From Lycorma delicatula (lineage: Eukaryota; Arthropoda; Insecta; Hemiptera; Fulgoridae), in contig NC_134464.1 in NCBI RefSeq assembly GCF_047948215.1, positions 37,519,520 to 37,583,519 on the forward strand: DNA of 64,000 nt, in the 5' to 3' direction. Below are positions 1 to 10,916 of the stretch, one piece after another (within the stretch, counting starts at the first letter, position 1; each line of letters opens with the position of its first letter). The notes beneath the pieces are model-generated. The model worked only from the letters and a program-made list of their open reading frames with translations. It was not told where the DNA came from and made no database searches. The translations under genes were made by a program, and so were the position numbers.

Positions 1-1080
1 GGATATCTAATTTTGAGGAAACTGGTTCGGCAGTGAAAAAGAAACCTCCAGGCCGTGAGCGAACCGTCTGTACACCACAGAATGTTCAAGCTTTACAAGA
101 TGCTGTCACACGAAGTCCACATCGGTCAATCCGTCGTCTCTCAGCATCTTTACAATTGCATAGTTCAAGTGTTCGAAGAATGTTAGTGAAGGACTTGCTA
201 TTCCATCCATACAAGTTGCAGATCGTCCAGGAACTGAAACCGAACAACGCAGTTGTGCGAGCACAATTCTGTAATGTAATGCTTCAGAAGATAAATGATA
301 ACGAAGAGTTTGTTCACGAACTGTAGATGTCAGACAAAGCGCATTTCCACCTCAGTGGATTTGTTAACAAGCAAAATTTCAGATACTGGGCACAAGAAAA
401 TCCTACGCAGCTACATCAGCGTCCGTTGCACAGCCAGAAAGTGACTGTGTGGTGTGTTATGTCATCTTATGGTGTTATAGGCCTTTATTTTTTTGAGGAT
501 GACAACGGTCTTGCGATTACAATGACGTCGGCTCGTTACGTAGCCATGCTTGAAACCTTTGTTGTGGAACAACAAAAGAGATTTTCACCAATTCTTAACA
601 CAGCCTGGTTTCAACAAGACGGAGCAACTTCACATACTGCATGAATATCGATGGCAGCTGTACGCTGATTGTTTGGACAACGTGTCATTTCATGAAATGG
701 TGACATTAGATGGCCGCCCAGATCGCCTGATCTCTCAGCTTGCGATTACTTTTTGTGGGGTCACCTTAAAAGCAAAGTGTTCCACAGTAGACCTGCTACA
801 ACGGAAGAACTGAAGGCAAAGATCCGAGAACCAATTGCGGAAATTCCAGTTGAGATGTTACGTCAAACCATGAACAATTTAACAAAGAGACTTTGTGAGT
901 GTTTACGTAGAAGAGGAAGTCACCTGCAAGATGTCATCTTTAAAAAATAAACTAAAATGTATGTATCCTAAAATGGCAACATTTGTACAATTACATGAAA
1001 TAAAATTCATTTTCTAAAAAAAATATTTCATTAACGTTATTGAATTTTTTTAATTTCCCGTTTCTTTGAATTACCCTGTA
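1..1080 (+). mobile_element. Mariner/Tc1-type element, 5' end outside window
   Basis: The element contains the broken transposase above. Its right end is probably near 1080, where the sequence closes with TTTCTTTGAATTACCCTGTA, which looks like a terminal inverted repeat reading outwards. The left terminal repeat is not in the window, so target duplication cannot be checked. Confidence 0.7.
3..950 (+). pseudogene. Mariner/Tc1-family transposase, four in-frame stops
   Basis: This is a decayed DDE/D transposase that once cut and pasted its own element. It reads in one frame from the window edge to TAA at 948-950. An N-terminal helix-turn-helix region (SIRRLSASLQLHSSSVRR) is followed by a catalytic core with MSDKAHFHLSG, then FQQDGATSHTA (second Asp at 618-620), then SPDLSACDYFLWG (last Asp at 744-746). 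The last two Asp codons have 41 residues between them, as in DD41D-type mariner relatives. Reading is broken by TAG at 324-326, where a Trp is expected before MSDKAHF, and by TGA at 642, 666 and 693, each where an Arg CGA would fit. No frameshift is needed. The true start lies before the window because the frame is open upstream of the first ATG at 33. The family assignment is firm; the DD41D subgroup is inferred from spacing alone. Confidence 0.85.
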
Positions 1081-2156
1081 TTAAGATGAGCATTGTGCCT
1101 TCAGTTATAATCATAAATTAGACATTCTACGTTGATGAACTGATAGTTATAATTATTCTAAATGGGGAAAATTGAATTTTTAATAAAATTGCTATGAAAA
1201 TTTCACATTTATATAATAAAAAATAAAGAAAAAGTGATCCCAAATGATATCTGAAGATAGCGTTAGCTCTGGGTATAATACAAATCCTTGAAGAATTATC
1301 CCAACCTGATACAATTCCCGTTTAGCATATCAAGAGGATGAACTAAATGTTAGTATCTGGGAATAGTTAATTTGCTAACCACTGGTCCTGTTACCATAGC
1401 AAGTTAGTGGAAAGAGAAAAATGAGGCACAGTTCAATAGAAAATTCTACAAGGTATAAGAGTACAAAAACCCAATTGTTGTGTAAAAGCACTTCCATTAT
1501 TTTTAACAAAGGAATCCTAACTCATGCATGCATTATACCTATTTACAGATTTCAGCAATGTAAAAAAATAAAAGTGCATCCAATATGAATAAATAAAAAA
1601 TATATATATTTATTAAACAAACAATGAAATGTAAGCCCTCCAAAAAAAAATTCATCTGATCAAGGAATGTAGTTTTTTCAGAAATTCAGATTTCTTAGAA
1701 AAACTCAGTAAACTCCACTGTAATAAGAGTTGAACCTTTTTATTGGGATAAGTTAACATTCTCTAACTCGGTCTAACCCTTCAAAAACTGCAATAAATAC
1801 CCGAAGACTGTTATTGCAGGCATGGGCGTAGCAAACAGAGTTACCTTACCAACAGGTTTGTGAGCATAGCTCAGCTGTATTGAGAGGGGGTGGATTATTA
1901 TGTTTTAAAAAATTATCTGACAATCACAACTGAATAAGAAATTGGATGGTAGTTATTCCAAAAAGATTTGAAAGCATATTTTATCAGATATTTAGGTAGG
2001 GAGTCTTATTTTCAATTGTTTTTTTTTTAAGTTTAAACCATGTTTATCGTGGTAAATTAAAAATCAGTTGTTTATTTAATGATTTTTTGACAGTAGAGTA
2101 TAATACTGCATGTATCTATTTATTACAAACCTTAGAGAAACATAATTGATATGATA
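1081..2156. other. Non-coding, nothing recognised
   Basis: AT-rich sequence with short homopolymer runs and no supportable exon, RNA gene or transposon. It lies upstream of the first visible exon, so it may be intronic. Confidence 0.5.
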
Positions 2157-3317
2157 TATAAGGAAGGTCATTTAAATATAAACGAGAATTTGCTTATATA
2201 ACTTTTTATGTTAGATAAAATTACAAGTAAATTACTATATTTTTCTACATAGTTTCCTTCAACAGAAATACATTTTTTCTACTGGGTAGGTAGCTTCCTG
2301 ATATAGTCTTCAAAAAAAAATCAAGGTGAGTGCCCCAACAACCAATTGTGTACATAATGCTTGACTGCGGCATCATGCTCAAATCTTTCCCTTTCTAAAG
2401 CTTCTTTCAGCAAACCAAACATATGGAAATCACATAATGACAAGTCTGGATTGTGTGGTGGGTGTTCAAGAGGTCCAATGAATTTTGGTGAGTCGGAGCT
2501 GCTGAATGCAGCCATGCATTGTCATGGTGTAGGAGGATGTTGCGAATTGATTGCCAATATTGTTTGTTACATTAAGCAACATCATTCAACTACTTACAGT
2601 AGTATTTGCATTTACCATCCTTGGTTTGTGCAGGAAATAAACCAGCAGAGCACACCTTTTAAGTCAACAATGTTGCCACAACTTTTCCAGCTGACAAGCA
2701 TTTCTTGGTCTTGCTTCGTGCCACCTCCTCACTTTTCCTCCACATCATACTTGTTCTCTTGCTTTCTGTAGTGTAATGGTGAACCCAAGTTTCATCACAG
2801 GACACAGTACAGTCCAAATGTCCAAGAGTGTCTAACAACATTGTACACACACTCCCAACACTTTATGCCCATCTCTGATGCAATTTCAACGATGGTTATG
2901 CATCAGTCACCTTCTACAAGGCCAAGAACAGCCTGACTTGTCATAATTGACACTGGTCTGCAGACAATGTTTGTGATTTTCATTCTTCACTGAATCATAA
3001 CCAGTTCAACATTTTTTGCCCCAATTGAACACTTGAGTTTTTGACAGGGTAGCATCTCCGAACTGTGCTTGGAGTTGAATAAAAATTTTAGCAGATTTGA
3101 CACCTTCTTTGGTGAGAAATCGATTTTAATTTGGTGGATGATTATACCTCCCTGTCAGACATTCTGCTACTGATATGGGAATGTGACCTATGGGCATGGC
3201 TGGCTGTTTGATCTCTTTCATACATATCCAACTAACTACCCATAGATCCCCAACAGTGTCACTTCCTCAGTCCGCATGACAAAATTCCGGTTTATATTTG
3301 AATGAGCAACCCTCATT
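2157..3317 (-). mobile_element. Full-length but dead mariner element
   Basis: Terminal inverted repeats are visible: 2168-2190 on the + strand matches the complement of 3283-3305 in 21 of 23 positions (core TCATTTAAATATAAAC against TCATTCAAATATAAAC). The unit of about 1.16 kb is normal for mariner. The minus strand encodes pieces of a mariner transposase: CDETWVHHYTTESKR with the first catalytic Asp at about 2790, a HHDNA segment with the second, and NPDLSLCDFHMFGLLKEAL with the third near 2440. Stops and frameshifts separate the pieces, so it makes no transposase. Exact ends are uncertain by a few bases. Confidence 0.85.
2321..3232 (-). pseudogene. Mariner transposase remnant
   Basis: The minus strand is readable in pieces from near 3232 (a KEIKQPAMPIGHI-like start) through a helix-turn-helix region (FGDATLSKTQVFNW) to the catalytic core and the C-terminal LKEALERERFEHDAAVKHY. 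The third catalytic Asp (LCDF) is retained, but several in-frame stops and at least two frameshifts make it non-functional. This is the longest-preserved classical mariner reading in the first 10 kb. Confidence 0.75.
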
Positions 3318-4571
3318 GTGTAGTTTTTCATACTTCAACCAGCAAACATCTCTTAATTAATCTCATATTCGTTCATGTTGAGTGTGTAATTTTTTTAAAT
3401 TATCAAACCAAAGTTTTATAATTAATGTTGAAAATGTTCTCCACCTATCTGTAGACAAGCTTTTACTTAAGAATTTTTGGATACCTTTTATAATGTTCCA
3501 TTGATTTTATTTTTTCAGTTTTATATTTTATATAGGTTTTTGGTTCTTCAATTGTGCAAAGGTGTTAATAAGTCCAAAGAAAAATCTGATGTGAATCAAG
3601 TTACTTAGGGGACCTGCAATCCTTTTGAAATTTAGATATTATAAAAAATTATTGGTTTCACCTGTATTTGCTGTGATATCTTGTTGGTATCTAACTTCGG
3701 AATAAAAAAAAAATTTAATTTGGTAATAATCCCTTGGTAAATATGTTATGCTATGGCTTTTAAAAAATTTGTTCAATACTTTTCTTTTGGATAGTGGTAC
3801 ACCATATGCCAGTACTTTCATTTTCTAAAGACAATTTCTGAACTGTTTGTTTATTTTACTGCTTCAGGTTACTTATTCTGTGAGCTAATATAGGTACTTC
3901 AATGAAATCACTATTAATTCTGTGTATTCAGTAAATGATTGAAGTAACTTACAATTCATTTACCTCTATTTGGGGTTTCCTTGAACAATACTACTTTTAT
4001 CAGATTTTAACTTTTAAGAGTTGTGTTGCTCTTAAAATTGTTCTGAAATGAAGAGGTAGTAGCTTACAATAACTTTCCAATGAATGCAGTTGTTGGTTTT
4101 TTAAATGTCAGTGACTTGAACAATTAGCACTGGAGGATGACCAAAGTGCTCATTATCTCTTCTGCCATCATTTTTACAAAAATGTTTGAGATATTGTTTT
4201 GTTCAGTTTATTCAGCACATGGGTATCCGGAAACATATTCTGAAATAATTTTTGTGTTTGTAATTATAGTCTAAAAATAAAAATTTGAGGAAATTGGAGA
4301 AAAAGAGTTTACAGCTCTACATGACCTAAATTTAAAAATGCTATTTGTTACCAATGGGCCAACAATAATTCATATATATGTAAATTCTGGCCTATGTGAT
4401 TTTTAGACAACTTTTTTAAATTTCAGTAGGTTTAATGATTTGTCCTTTAAATTGTTAGTAAGTACTTTAAATAATATTATGTAATTAACAAAACTATTAA
4501 CTTGTAGCTCTTACAGAAATTTCATTTATATAATTATTTATCTTTTTATTTGTTTATTTTTCTTTTTTTAG
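3318..4571. other. Non-coding, probable intron
   Basis: Nothing recognised. It ends in a pyrimidine tract and an AG acceptor at 4570-4571, directly before the first visible exon, so at least its right part is intron. Confidence 0.5.
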
Positions 4572-4618
4572 AAATTGCCCAGAATATACTTTCACCAGTA
4601 ACTGAAGAAAGTGGAAAT
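4572..4618 (+). CDS. Shugoshin-like gene, first visible exon
   Basis: A 47-nt internal exon. The acceptor is a T-run followed by AG (4570-4571) and the donor is a consensus GTAAGT (4619). It starts two bases into a codon and ends in phase 0, coding IAQNILSPVTEESGN. It can join the next exon in frame. The upstream exon that supplies the first codon base is not identified and probably lies before the window. Confidence rests on splice signals and on frame agreement with later exons; the exon is too short to recognise alone. Confidence 0.55.
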
Positions 4619-5149
4619 GTAAGTACAAGTACTTGTTCTATTTTTAATTATGCACGTGTCTTAAAAATATTACTATTCTGTAGCTTACCTCAAAACTCTA
4701 AATGTGGTCTCTTAAGTATATGTAAGTGTGTATTTTTTATTTTGGATAAGTCTTTGTGGAATATTGATAAAATAAAAGATGAAAGTCCTATAGAAAAGTG
4801 AATTTTGTATTTAGAAATATTGTTAAATAATTGTGTTGATTTGTAATAAAGCTCCACTTTCCATAAAAATCAGGTATTCCAAATAAACAATATAGAGCAC
4901 TTGTAAAACATTCATTTAAGAAAGATGTTATTTTACAAAAGAATTTCTTTCTGTCTGTCTGTTCTGATTGAACTCGTGTTAATTTTAATGTCATTGTATA
5001 TGTTGTATCTTAAGAGGATATGGAAGATCAAAGAATAGCTTAGTAGAACATAGCAAGGCTTCTGATCATGAAGTTGACAGTTGATCTTATACTTGTGATT
5101 TGGCAACTTCAAGAAAGGCTCTATATGAAACAAATTTTCCTTTACAAAA

Positions 5150-6010
5150 TTAAAATGCTATACAATAGCATGGATACAAAGAAAGAATTGAAGGTACAAA
5201 AGAAAAGGAAATGGAGATGAGGTGAACAGATTTGTGAAGAAATTCTTAACTGTTTAAAAACAGGAGAAGATAAAGTAGGATAATGGTCAGAAACAAAGCA
5301 GCACATACTCTTTCTATTCATTTTAGTGATGGATGATGATGAGGTAAGAGCAAAAAGGTTTGGAGAATGAGTGATTTAGATCAATTGTGTTTTTAAAGAT
5401 TATCGTTTGATGTTGATACATCTTCCTGTCCATGTTCTACAAGTTGAGTGATTGTTGAACAGTTAATATATACAGTTCCAAGATGCCATTAAATGTCGTG
5501 GAACTGTACTAGAGGAGGGTGTAGGAAATAGGAAGTAGATCAGCGAGAGGAATGTACAACCAGTCTTCTTTTAAAAAGTGTGGGGAATCCGAATGTGAGT
5601 TTCCAAAATTACTCCAAAAAAAGTTAGGTGTTGTACTAGGCTTACTACATCGTACCAATCTTATATGACATTGATGTGGATTATGAAAAGAAGTGAAATA
5701 AGAAAAATGCTGGCTTGCTAAATGAAGTTTCTCTTGAGTAGTATGGAAATCGCAAGGATAAACAGGGTAAGGAAGGAAAGGGTCAGAGATATGATTAAGG
5801 AGGAAGTCTTAGAAAATTAAGAGATCATGATGAAGTGTCGTGGATTTATAAAAAGAATGTTTGCATTGGGTGGAAGTGTTAGGGATCCTAGCTGGTTGAA
5901 GGGAGTGGAAGACATGTTACAGAAAAGGGGAGAAGAATGGAAGTTCATGGGCAGAGGTTGCAATATAGGAAGAAGTGGAGAAATTTATGGTTTTTAGCAT
6001 TTCGCAATTG
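5150..6010 (+). mobile_element. Possible non-LTR retrotransposon 3' remnant
   Basis: This stretch is purine-rich and less AT-biased than its surroundings. In broken frames it gives peptides such as INRVRKERVRDMIKEE and WLKGVEDMLQKRGEEW, which resemble the basic tail found after the reverse transcriptase in some insect LINE polyproteins. No reverse transcriptase core is visible. A T-rich stretch follows at about 6032. This is a pattern-level guess. Confidence 0.3.
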
Positions 6011-6385
6011 GGGAAACTGCATGTGGTGATTGTTTTTTTAATGTATATATATATTTTTTTTTATTGATGTTATACAAGACGTTTTGCTACTACCTACCTT
6101 TAAGATTCTCTTTTCTGTATGGTATCTGGTATAAAATTAATAAATTTAAAAAAAAGCTAGACAAATATGACACCATTATAAAAGAAATTTCAGAATTTTA
6201 CTTGATTGATGATTTTTTCTTTCCCATAAAAAAGGATGGTGCGTGGGTTTGTTTGTTTGCTGTATATTCTCACATTTTTATTTTATTTGTTATTGGCATA
6301 GAACAGACCATGTGGTGTGCCGGGTGGCTGCACGCAGCACACAAACAATTCATACTTCTTGACACGAATGATTTATTTAAAATTA

Positions 6386-7329
6386 TGAGGCGTGGCTGAT
6401 AAATTTTGCACACCAGCATGCTACACGGAGACAAAAAATAATATCGAGTTGGCTGTGGCAGCACATGATAGCTAAAATCCTCCTCTACAAACCTGCGGTA
6501 ATGCGTTGAAATCCGTTCACCAGTTTGTTTTCAGTAGCAGTTAAAATAGAGTTGAGTACCACCAATATGTCAACACGGTTAAAACAGTGCACAGTGATCA
6601 AATTTTTAAAACAGTGCACAGTGATCAAATTTTTAACAGGATAATTCATAGAATTTAATTTTAAATCATTAAAAAGCAGTTTACAGTAGTGAAACTGCTG
6701 TTTACTGTGAATAGGTGGGCGTTGAAATTTCACGAATGTGAAGCTGGTACGCGACAATTGAGGATGCAGCTCACAGCGGATTTCAGTTTCTCGTCAGTTT
6801 CTCTAACTGACGAGAAACATCGAAAGGAGGTGGACGATTTGCTTCAAAGTGACCAGTGAATCATCCGGCAATGCATTGCTCCTATTCAGTTAGGCATATC
6901 TAAAGAATGAGTAGGCCATATTGTCAAGCAGTTAGGTTATTGTAAAATCTGTGCACAATGAGTACCGCACAAACACTGATGGCTCCCTGTAAGCTGAACG
7001 TTTGAGCTTATTCTGCATCTGCCATACTCGCCAGATTTGGCTCTGTGCTCCTTCCACTTTTCCCTCATCTCAAGAGGGACCACCGACGATGAGCTGAAGG
7101 AAGTTGTGGCTACTTGGTTCCGAGGAAGAGCGCCAGAATTTTTAAGTGACGGAATGCAAAAACTTGTCAAACATTGGGAAAGTGTAAATGGGGATTATAT
7201 TGAAAAATAAATACTGCATTTTGTAGCTAATGTATTATTGTACCTTTATTCAGTTTTTATTTCATTCTAATATCTCGTTTCATTCCCATGTTACGCATAT
7301 ATGTGCAAAATTTATCAGCCGAGCTTCGT
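6386..7329 (+). mobile_element. Internally deleted mariner (about 0.94 kb)
   Basis: The ends carry matching inverted repeats: GGCTGATAAATTTTGCA at 6394-6410 and its exact complement at 7304-7320, with weaker matching on both sides. Between them the + strand keeps the transposase helix-turn-helix region (LTDEKHRKEVDDLL, then LGISKE, VGHIVKQLGY, 6810-6965, with stops). It then jumps directly to the C-terminal end (LPYSPDLALCSFHF, 7019-7060, to NGDYIEK and TAA at 7207-7209). The middle of the catalytic domain is missing, and the third catalytic Asp is replaced by Ser. A 27-bp perfect tandem duplication sits in its 5' region. Confidence 0.85.
6581..6634 (+). repeat. 27-bp perfect tandem duplication
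   Basis: Two identical 27-bp units (6581-6607 and 6608-6634), each containing AAAACAGTGCACAGTGATCA, abut inside the 5' leader of the deleted mariner. This looks like a recent slippage event. Confidence 0.9.
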
Positions 7330-7862
7330 TTATTTGTGTTTTCGGTATAAAAAAGAAAAACATTGGGGTTAGAGCTGTATTAAAAAAAAATCACAACTCA
7401 AGAAACAGCTAAAAATGTTCAGGATTATGAAGCTTTTTGTTATAAAAGTTTTTGTTGCTGTTAGTACGCTAAATTCATGAATTTTATTTAGTTACAGTTG
7501 GCATAAACATTTAACAAAATCATGTGTAATGAAACGTAAACCATGTAACATTTTCGCTGCCATATGCCTGCTCTAATAGTCTTATTATAATGACAATGAG
7601 TTATAACAGTAGTATTTTGATTCATAAAAAGCATATTTTTCAAGTCTGCTAGTAATTTCATCAAAAGGTTTTGCTGCACCTTAAAAACTGCATTACACTT
7701 TATGGTTACACTCTGACCACAACTGGTTTCAAAAGAATTATTCTAATTTATCATTTTCTTACGAATGGGATTAATGTTTATTTTGTTAACAATTTTTTTT
7801 TTCTCTGTATATATTAGTTAAAACTTGTTACTTCTTATTAATGCTTCTTATTTTCTGCCTAG

Positions 7863-7926
7863 GGTACTAGATATTGTAGAAGCAGATTAGGAAGATCAAG
7901 GCTTAATCAAGTAGCCAAACTTCCAG
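7863..7926 (+). CDS. Shugoshin-like gene, second visible exon
   Basis: A 64-nt exon with acceptor AG at 7861-7862 and a consensus GTAAGT donor at 7927. It reads in phase 0 as GTRYCRSRLGRSRLNQVAKL followed by P, ending one base into a codon. The Arg-rich repeat of RSRL is distinctive. RSRLGRSRLN also resembles an APC/C destruction box (RxxL), which is inference only. It joins the exon at 15058 in frame. Confidence 0.7.
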
Positions 7927-9659
7927 GTAAGTTTGACATACAATTATGAATAATATTGTTTTAGTTGAGTTAGTTTTATATTTCTACTGATGTGTTGAAA
8001 TTTTCCACAATACAGTTGTGTGTACAATTTTACATCCACATCTGATGGGGATGTATTGTAATTTTTTTTTATCTTGTAACAAACTTAAATTAGTGCTGCT
8101 GATAAATCAGATTTGTTTTTTGTGATGTGTAGTTCAGCAATAATTGTTAATCTTCAGTATCAACGTGTTTTAATTTTATAATCAAATTTCATCCTGTGTT
8201 ACATATAGAATTATGTGTGTTGTGTGAGTTATGTAAACATTATGCTGACTATGACATTAAGTCTTTCATTTAATAAATAAATGAGATATTAAAATTGAAT
8301 TAGTTACTACCTGTTTTTTCTTTTTTTTGTTTTGTTTTTCCAGACAATAGAGGTGCTTATTTTATCATACTTTTTTCTTGCTATTAAAAGTCGCTGCTTT
8401 TAAATCTTCCAAGCTTTTCAGTTAATTAATTTTCGGAGAAGGATTTCATTTTACACTGCTGATTGATTTACACCAATGTCTGAAAAAATAGATTTTTAAC
8501 ATTTTTTTATCAAAGGCCATGCATTAGTTTGTTGCTTTTGTTCTAGAACAGAGGTTGAAGTTTTAAGAAATTCTGCCTCCAGGAGTTCTGTAACAAACTT
8601 GTTTAATTTTTTGTAGCTGTCTATTCACCAATGTAAAAATAGAAGATTGTATCAATCTTTTCTGTATTAAAGATAAATTTCATTTATATAATAATTCAAA
8701 TCAAAATTTGATTTTTGGGAAAACTATCTGCCCAGTTACTACTCTGCTACATACGTGTAAAATTTTTCTTGGAATTTTAGAATATCAAACAGAACGTTAA
8801 TATCAAACAATATCCAACAAGTAATTTTGCGTTAATTAGTTATTAAGTATTGATATTTATGTAAATTGCTAATGAAGAATGCAGCTTTATATTATTTTTA
8901 TTAATTTTATGCATTATTTGGACAACTTTAAAACCTTTATTTATAAACCATCCATGCTACAGAAATTTACCTGAAAAAAAGGGTCAAGAATCAAAACTTA
9001 TTACAGTTATAGTGAATAACTTAGAAGTTCTGAATATATTTTTAATGTTTCTCATATTTAATGTTTACCATTATATATACTAAATTATAAAGAATAAATG
9101 AGTTCTAGTAGATTCACACTCTTACTGATGTATAAGGTCTTATTTTAGTATTTGTGTTCCAGAGCATAATTACAAATCAATTGATATCTTTGCTTTTTCT
9201 TTATGTGTACGTTATTTCAATAACTCATTTTAAAAAATACTTCCAATTCTTGAACTCAGTAAACCTTTCTTTAAAATGGGCAGTTTAATTTTCAGGGGGG
9301 ATTTAGCATAAAATTTGCTTTCAATCATTCAATGTCTTTAATCTACTCCATTATCAAAATTATTGGAAATGTAAAGTTTTTGGATATTTTCTATATACAG
9401 AAAGAAGAATTGATTGATTACCAGTCATAAAATTTTTAAATTGTAGAGAATGTGTTTAATCTGTTTGCCCATATTTAAAGGTTAGGAAGCAACATGTTGG
9501 TAGAGGAAATTCTATAGTAAAGTTGGGAAGAATTAAATGTGGTGTATCCCAAGGCTCTGTGCTGGGTTCCATTTTATTTTTTATATTTATTTCTTTATTT
9601 TATTTTCTTATATTTGATAATTTTCACATCTATATTAATGATTTTCTCACACATTTATT

Positions 9660-9750
9660 TAATATATGTGAAATTTAATTTATATATATAAATTAAATAA
9701 ACGTAAACCATAAATATATATATATATATATGTTTATGGTTTTCACATAT
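9660..9750. repeat. AT-rich nested inverted repeat
   Basis: A TA run is flanked by AACCATAAA and TTTATGGTT, and further out by TATGTGAAA and TTTCACATA, giving a cruciform-prone structure immediately left of a mariner remnant. Confidence 0.55.
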
Positions 9751-10900
9751 ACGAGAGATGTTCAATAATTAATGAGACAAATTGATGTACAGAAAAAAGA
9801 TCTATTCAATGACAGTGGAACTTGCATTACTTTTCAACATAGTTTCCAGCAACATTTAGACGCTTGTCCCACCATTCTGTGAGCTTTCTGATTCACGTGG
9901 AGTAGGTCTTTATCTTGCTGTTAGAACAATTCTTGTCCCCCTGTTTTGACCACTTTGTTGTTGTCAAACTTCTTACTGCATAAAAGAGGTCTGAACTGTA
10001 ATAAGGATGTGACAACACCTCAACAACCCAATTTTTCCCATTCTCCAAGCGATGCGGGGATGCGCATTGTCATGCAAGAGTCACACCTTTTGAGTGCTGT
10101 GACATTTTCGTGTGATTGCTGGTTTCACTTTCTGTTGGAGAATATTAGAATAGTACTCACTGTTAATGGTTCATTGATCTTCTAAATAGTCATAAAAATT
10201 GGGCCTTGTGAGTCACAGAAGACCATCAACATCACTTTACCATCTGACTCAAAACTTTGCCATCTGGATTCAAGTTCAAAATGGTATATGTTTCGTCTCC
10301 AACCATGTTTCGTCTCAGGTTATTATACAATCTAAAAACCTTTCGCTTCAAACCATGTGAATTTGAGTTCTTTGAGTGCGAATCCGGTTGTCTTTATGGG
10401 TGTTAAGTCAACTGTCTTGGAACCCATCTCGAACACATTTTGTGATAATTCAGCTCACCATGAATGAATGCGTGGTTCCAACACTAATATTACACAAAGT
10501 AGCAATTTGGGAAATTTTGACTTGCCTGTATTTGCAAATGAAATTATTTATGCGATTTTGCAGTGTAGTAGTCAAAACTTCAACTGATCTTCCAAAGCAG
10601 TGGAGATAGTAACACTTGTTCTGCCTGAATTAAGCTATTCCATCCATTTATACACATTACCCCCCCTGCGGTTTAAACAATTTTCACTGAACTGTTTCAA
10701 CATTCTTGAGTAAATTTCTGCCGGTTTCACACCTTCTGATAGCAAAAATCTTATCACTTAATGTTGCTCTTCCAGTGTACACATTTCAAGCATAGCAACA
10801 TTCTGAAATCAATAAAAGAGGTTTTAAACTAGATTTGTTTTCAGATTAACTTTATGAGCTTGATACATCATTTGATGATGTCAAGAGTCAATGTATTCTG
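9748..10900 (-). mobile_element. Mariner remnant, minus strand
   Basis: Read on the minus strand, the right part gives a transposase N-terminus (MLEMCTLEEQH, then LLSEGVKPAEIYSRMLKQF, about 10794-10700). The left part gives a mariner-like C-terminus ending in a VEK-type tail near 9836. The catalytic core between is scrambled by stops and frameshifts. The left boundary ACGAGAGATGTTC at about 9750 resembles a mariner end; the right boundary is not clear. Confidence 0.65.
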
Positions 10901-10916
10901 ACACTAGTTGTTTACG

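Larger units (their letters stand above)
4619..7862. other. Intron with LINE-like and mariner debris
   Basis: This stretch holds a possible LINE tail (5150-6010), a deleted mariner (6386-7329) and otherwise plain AT-rich sequence. It is bounded by GTAAGT at 4619 and by AG at 7861-7862. Confidence 0.55.
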
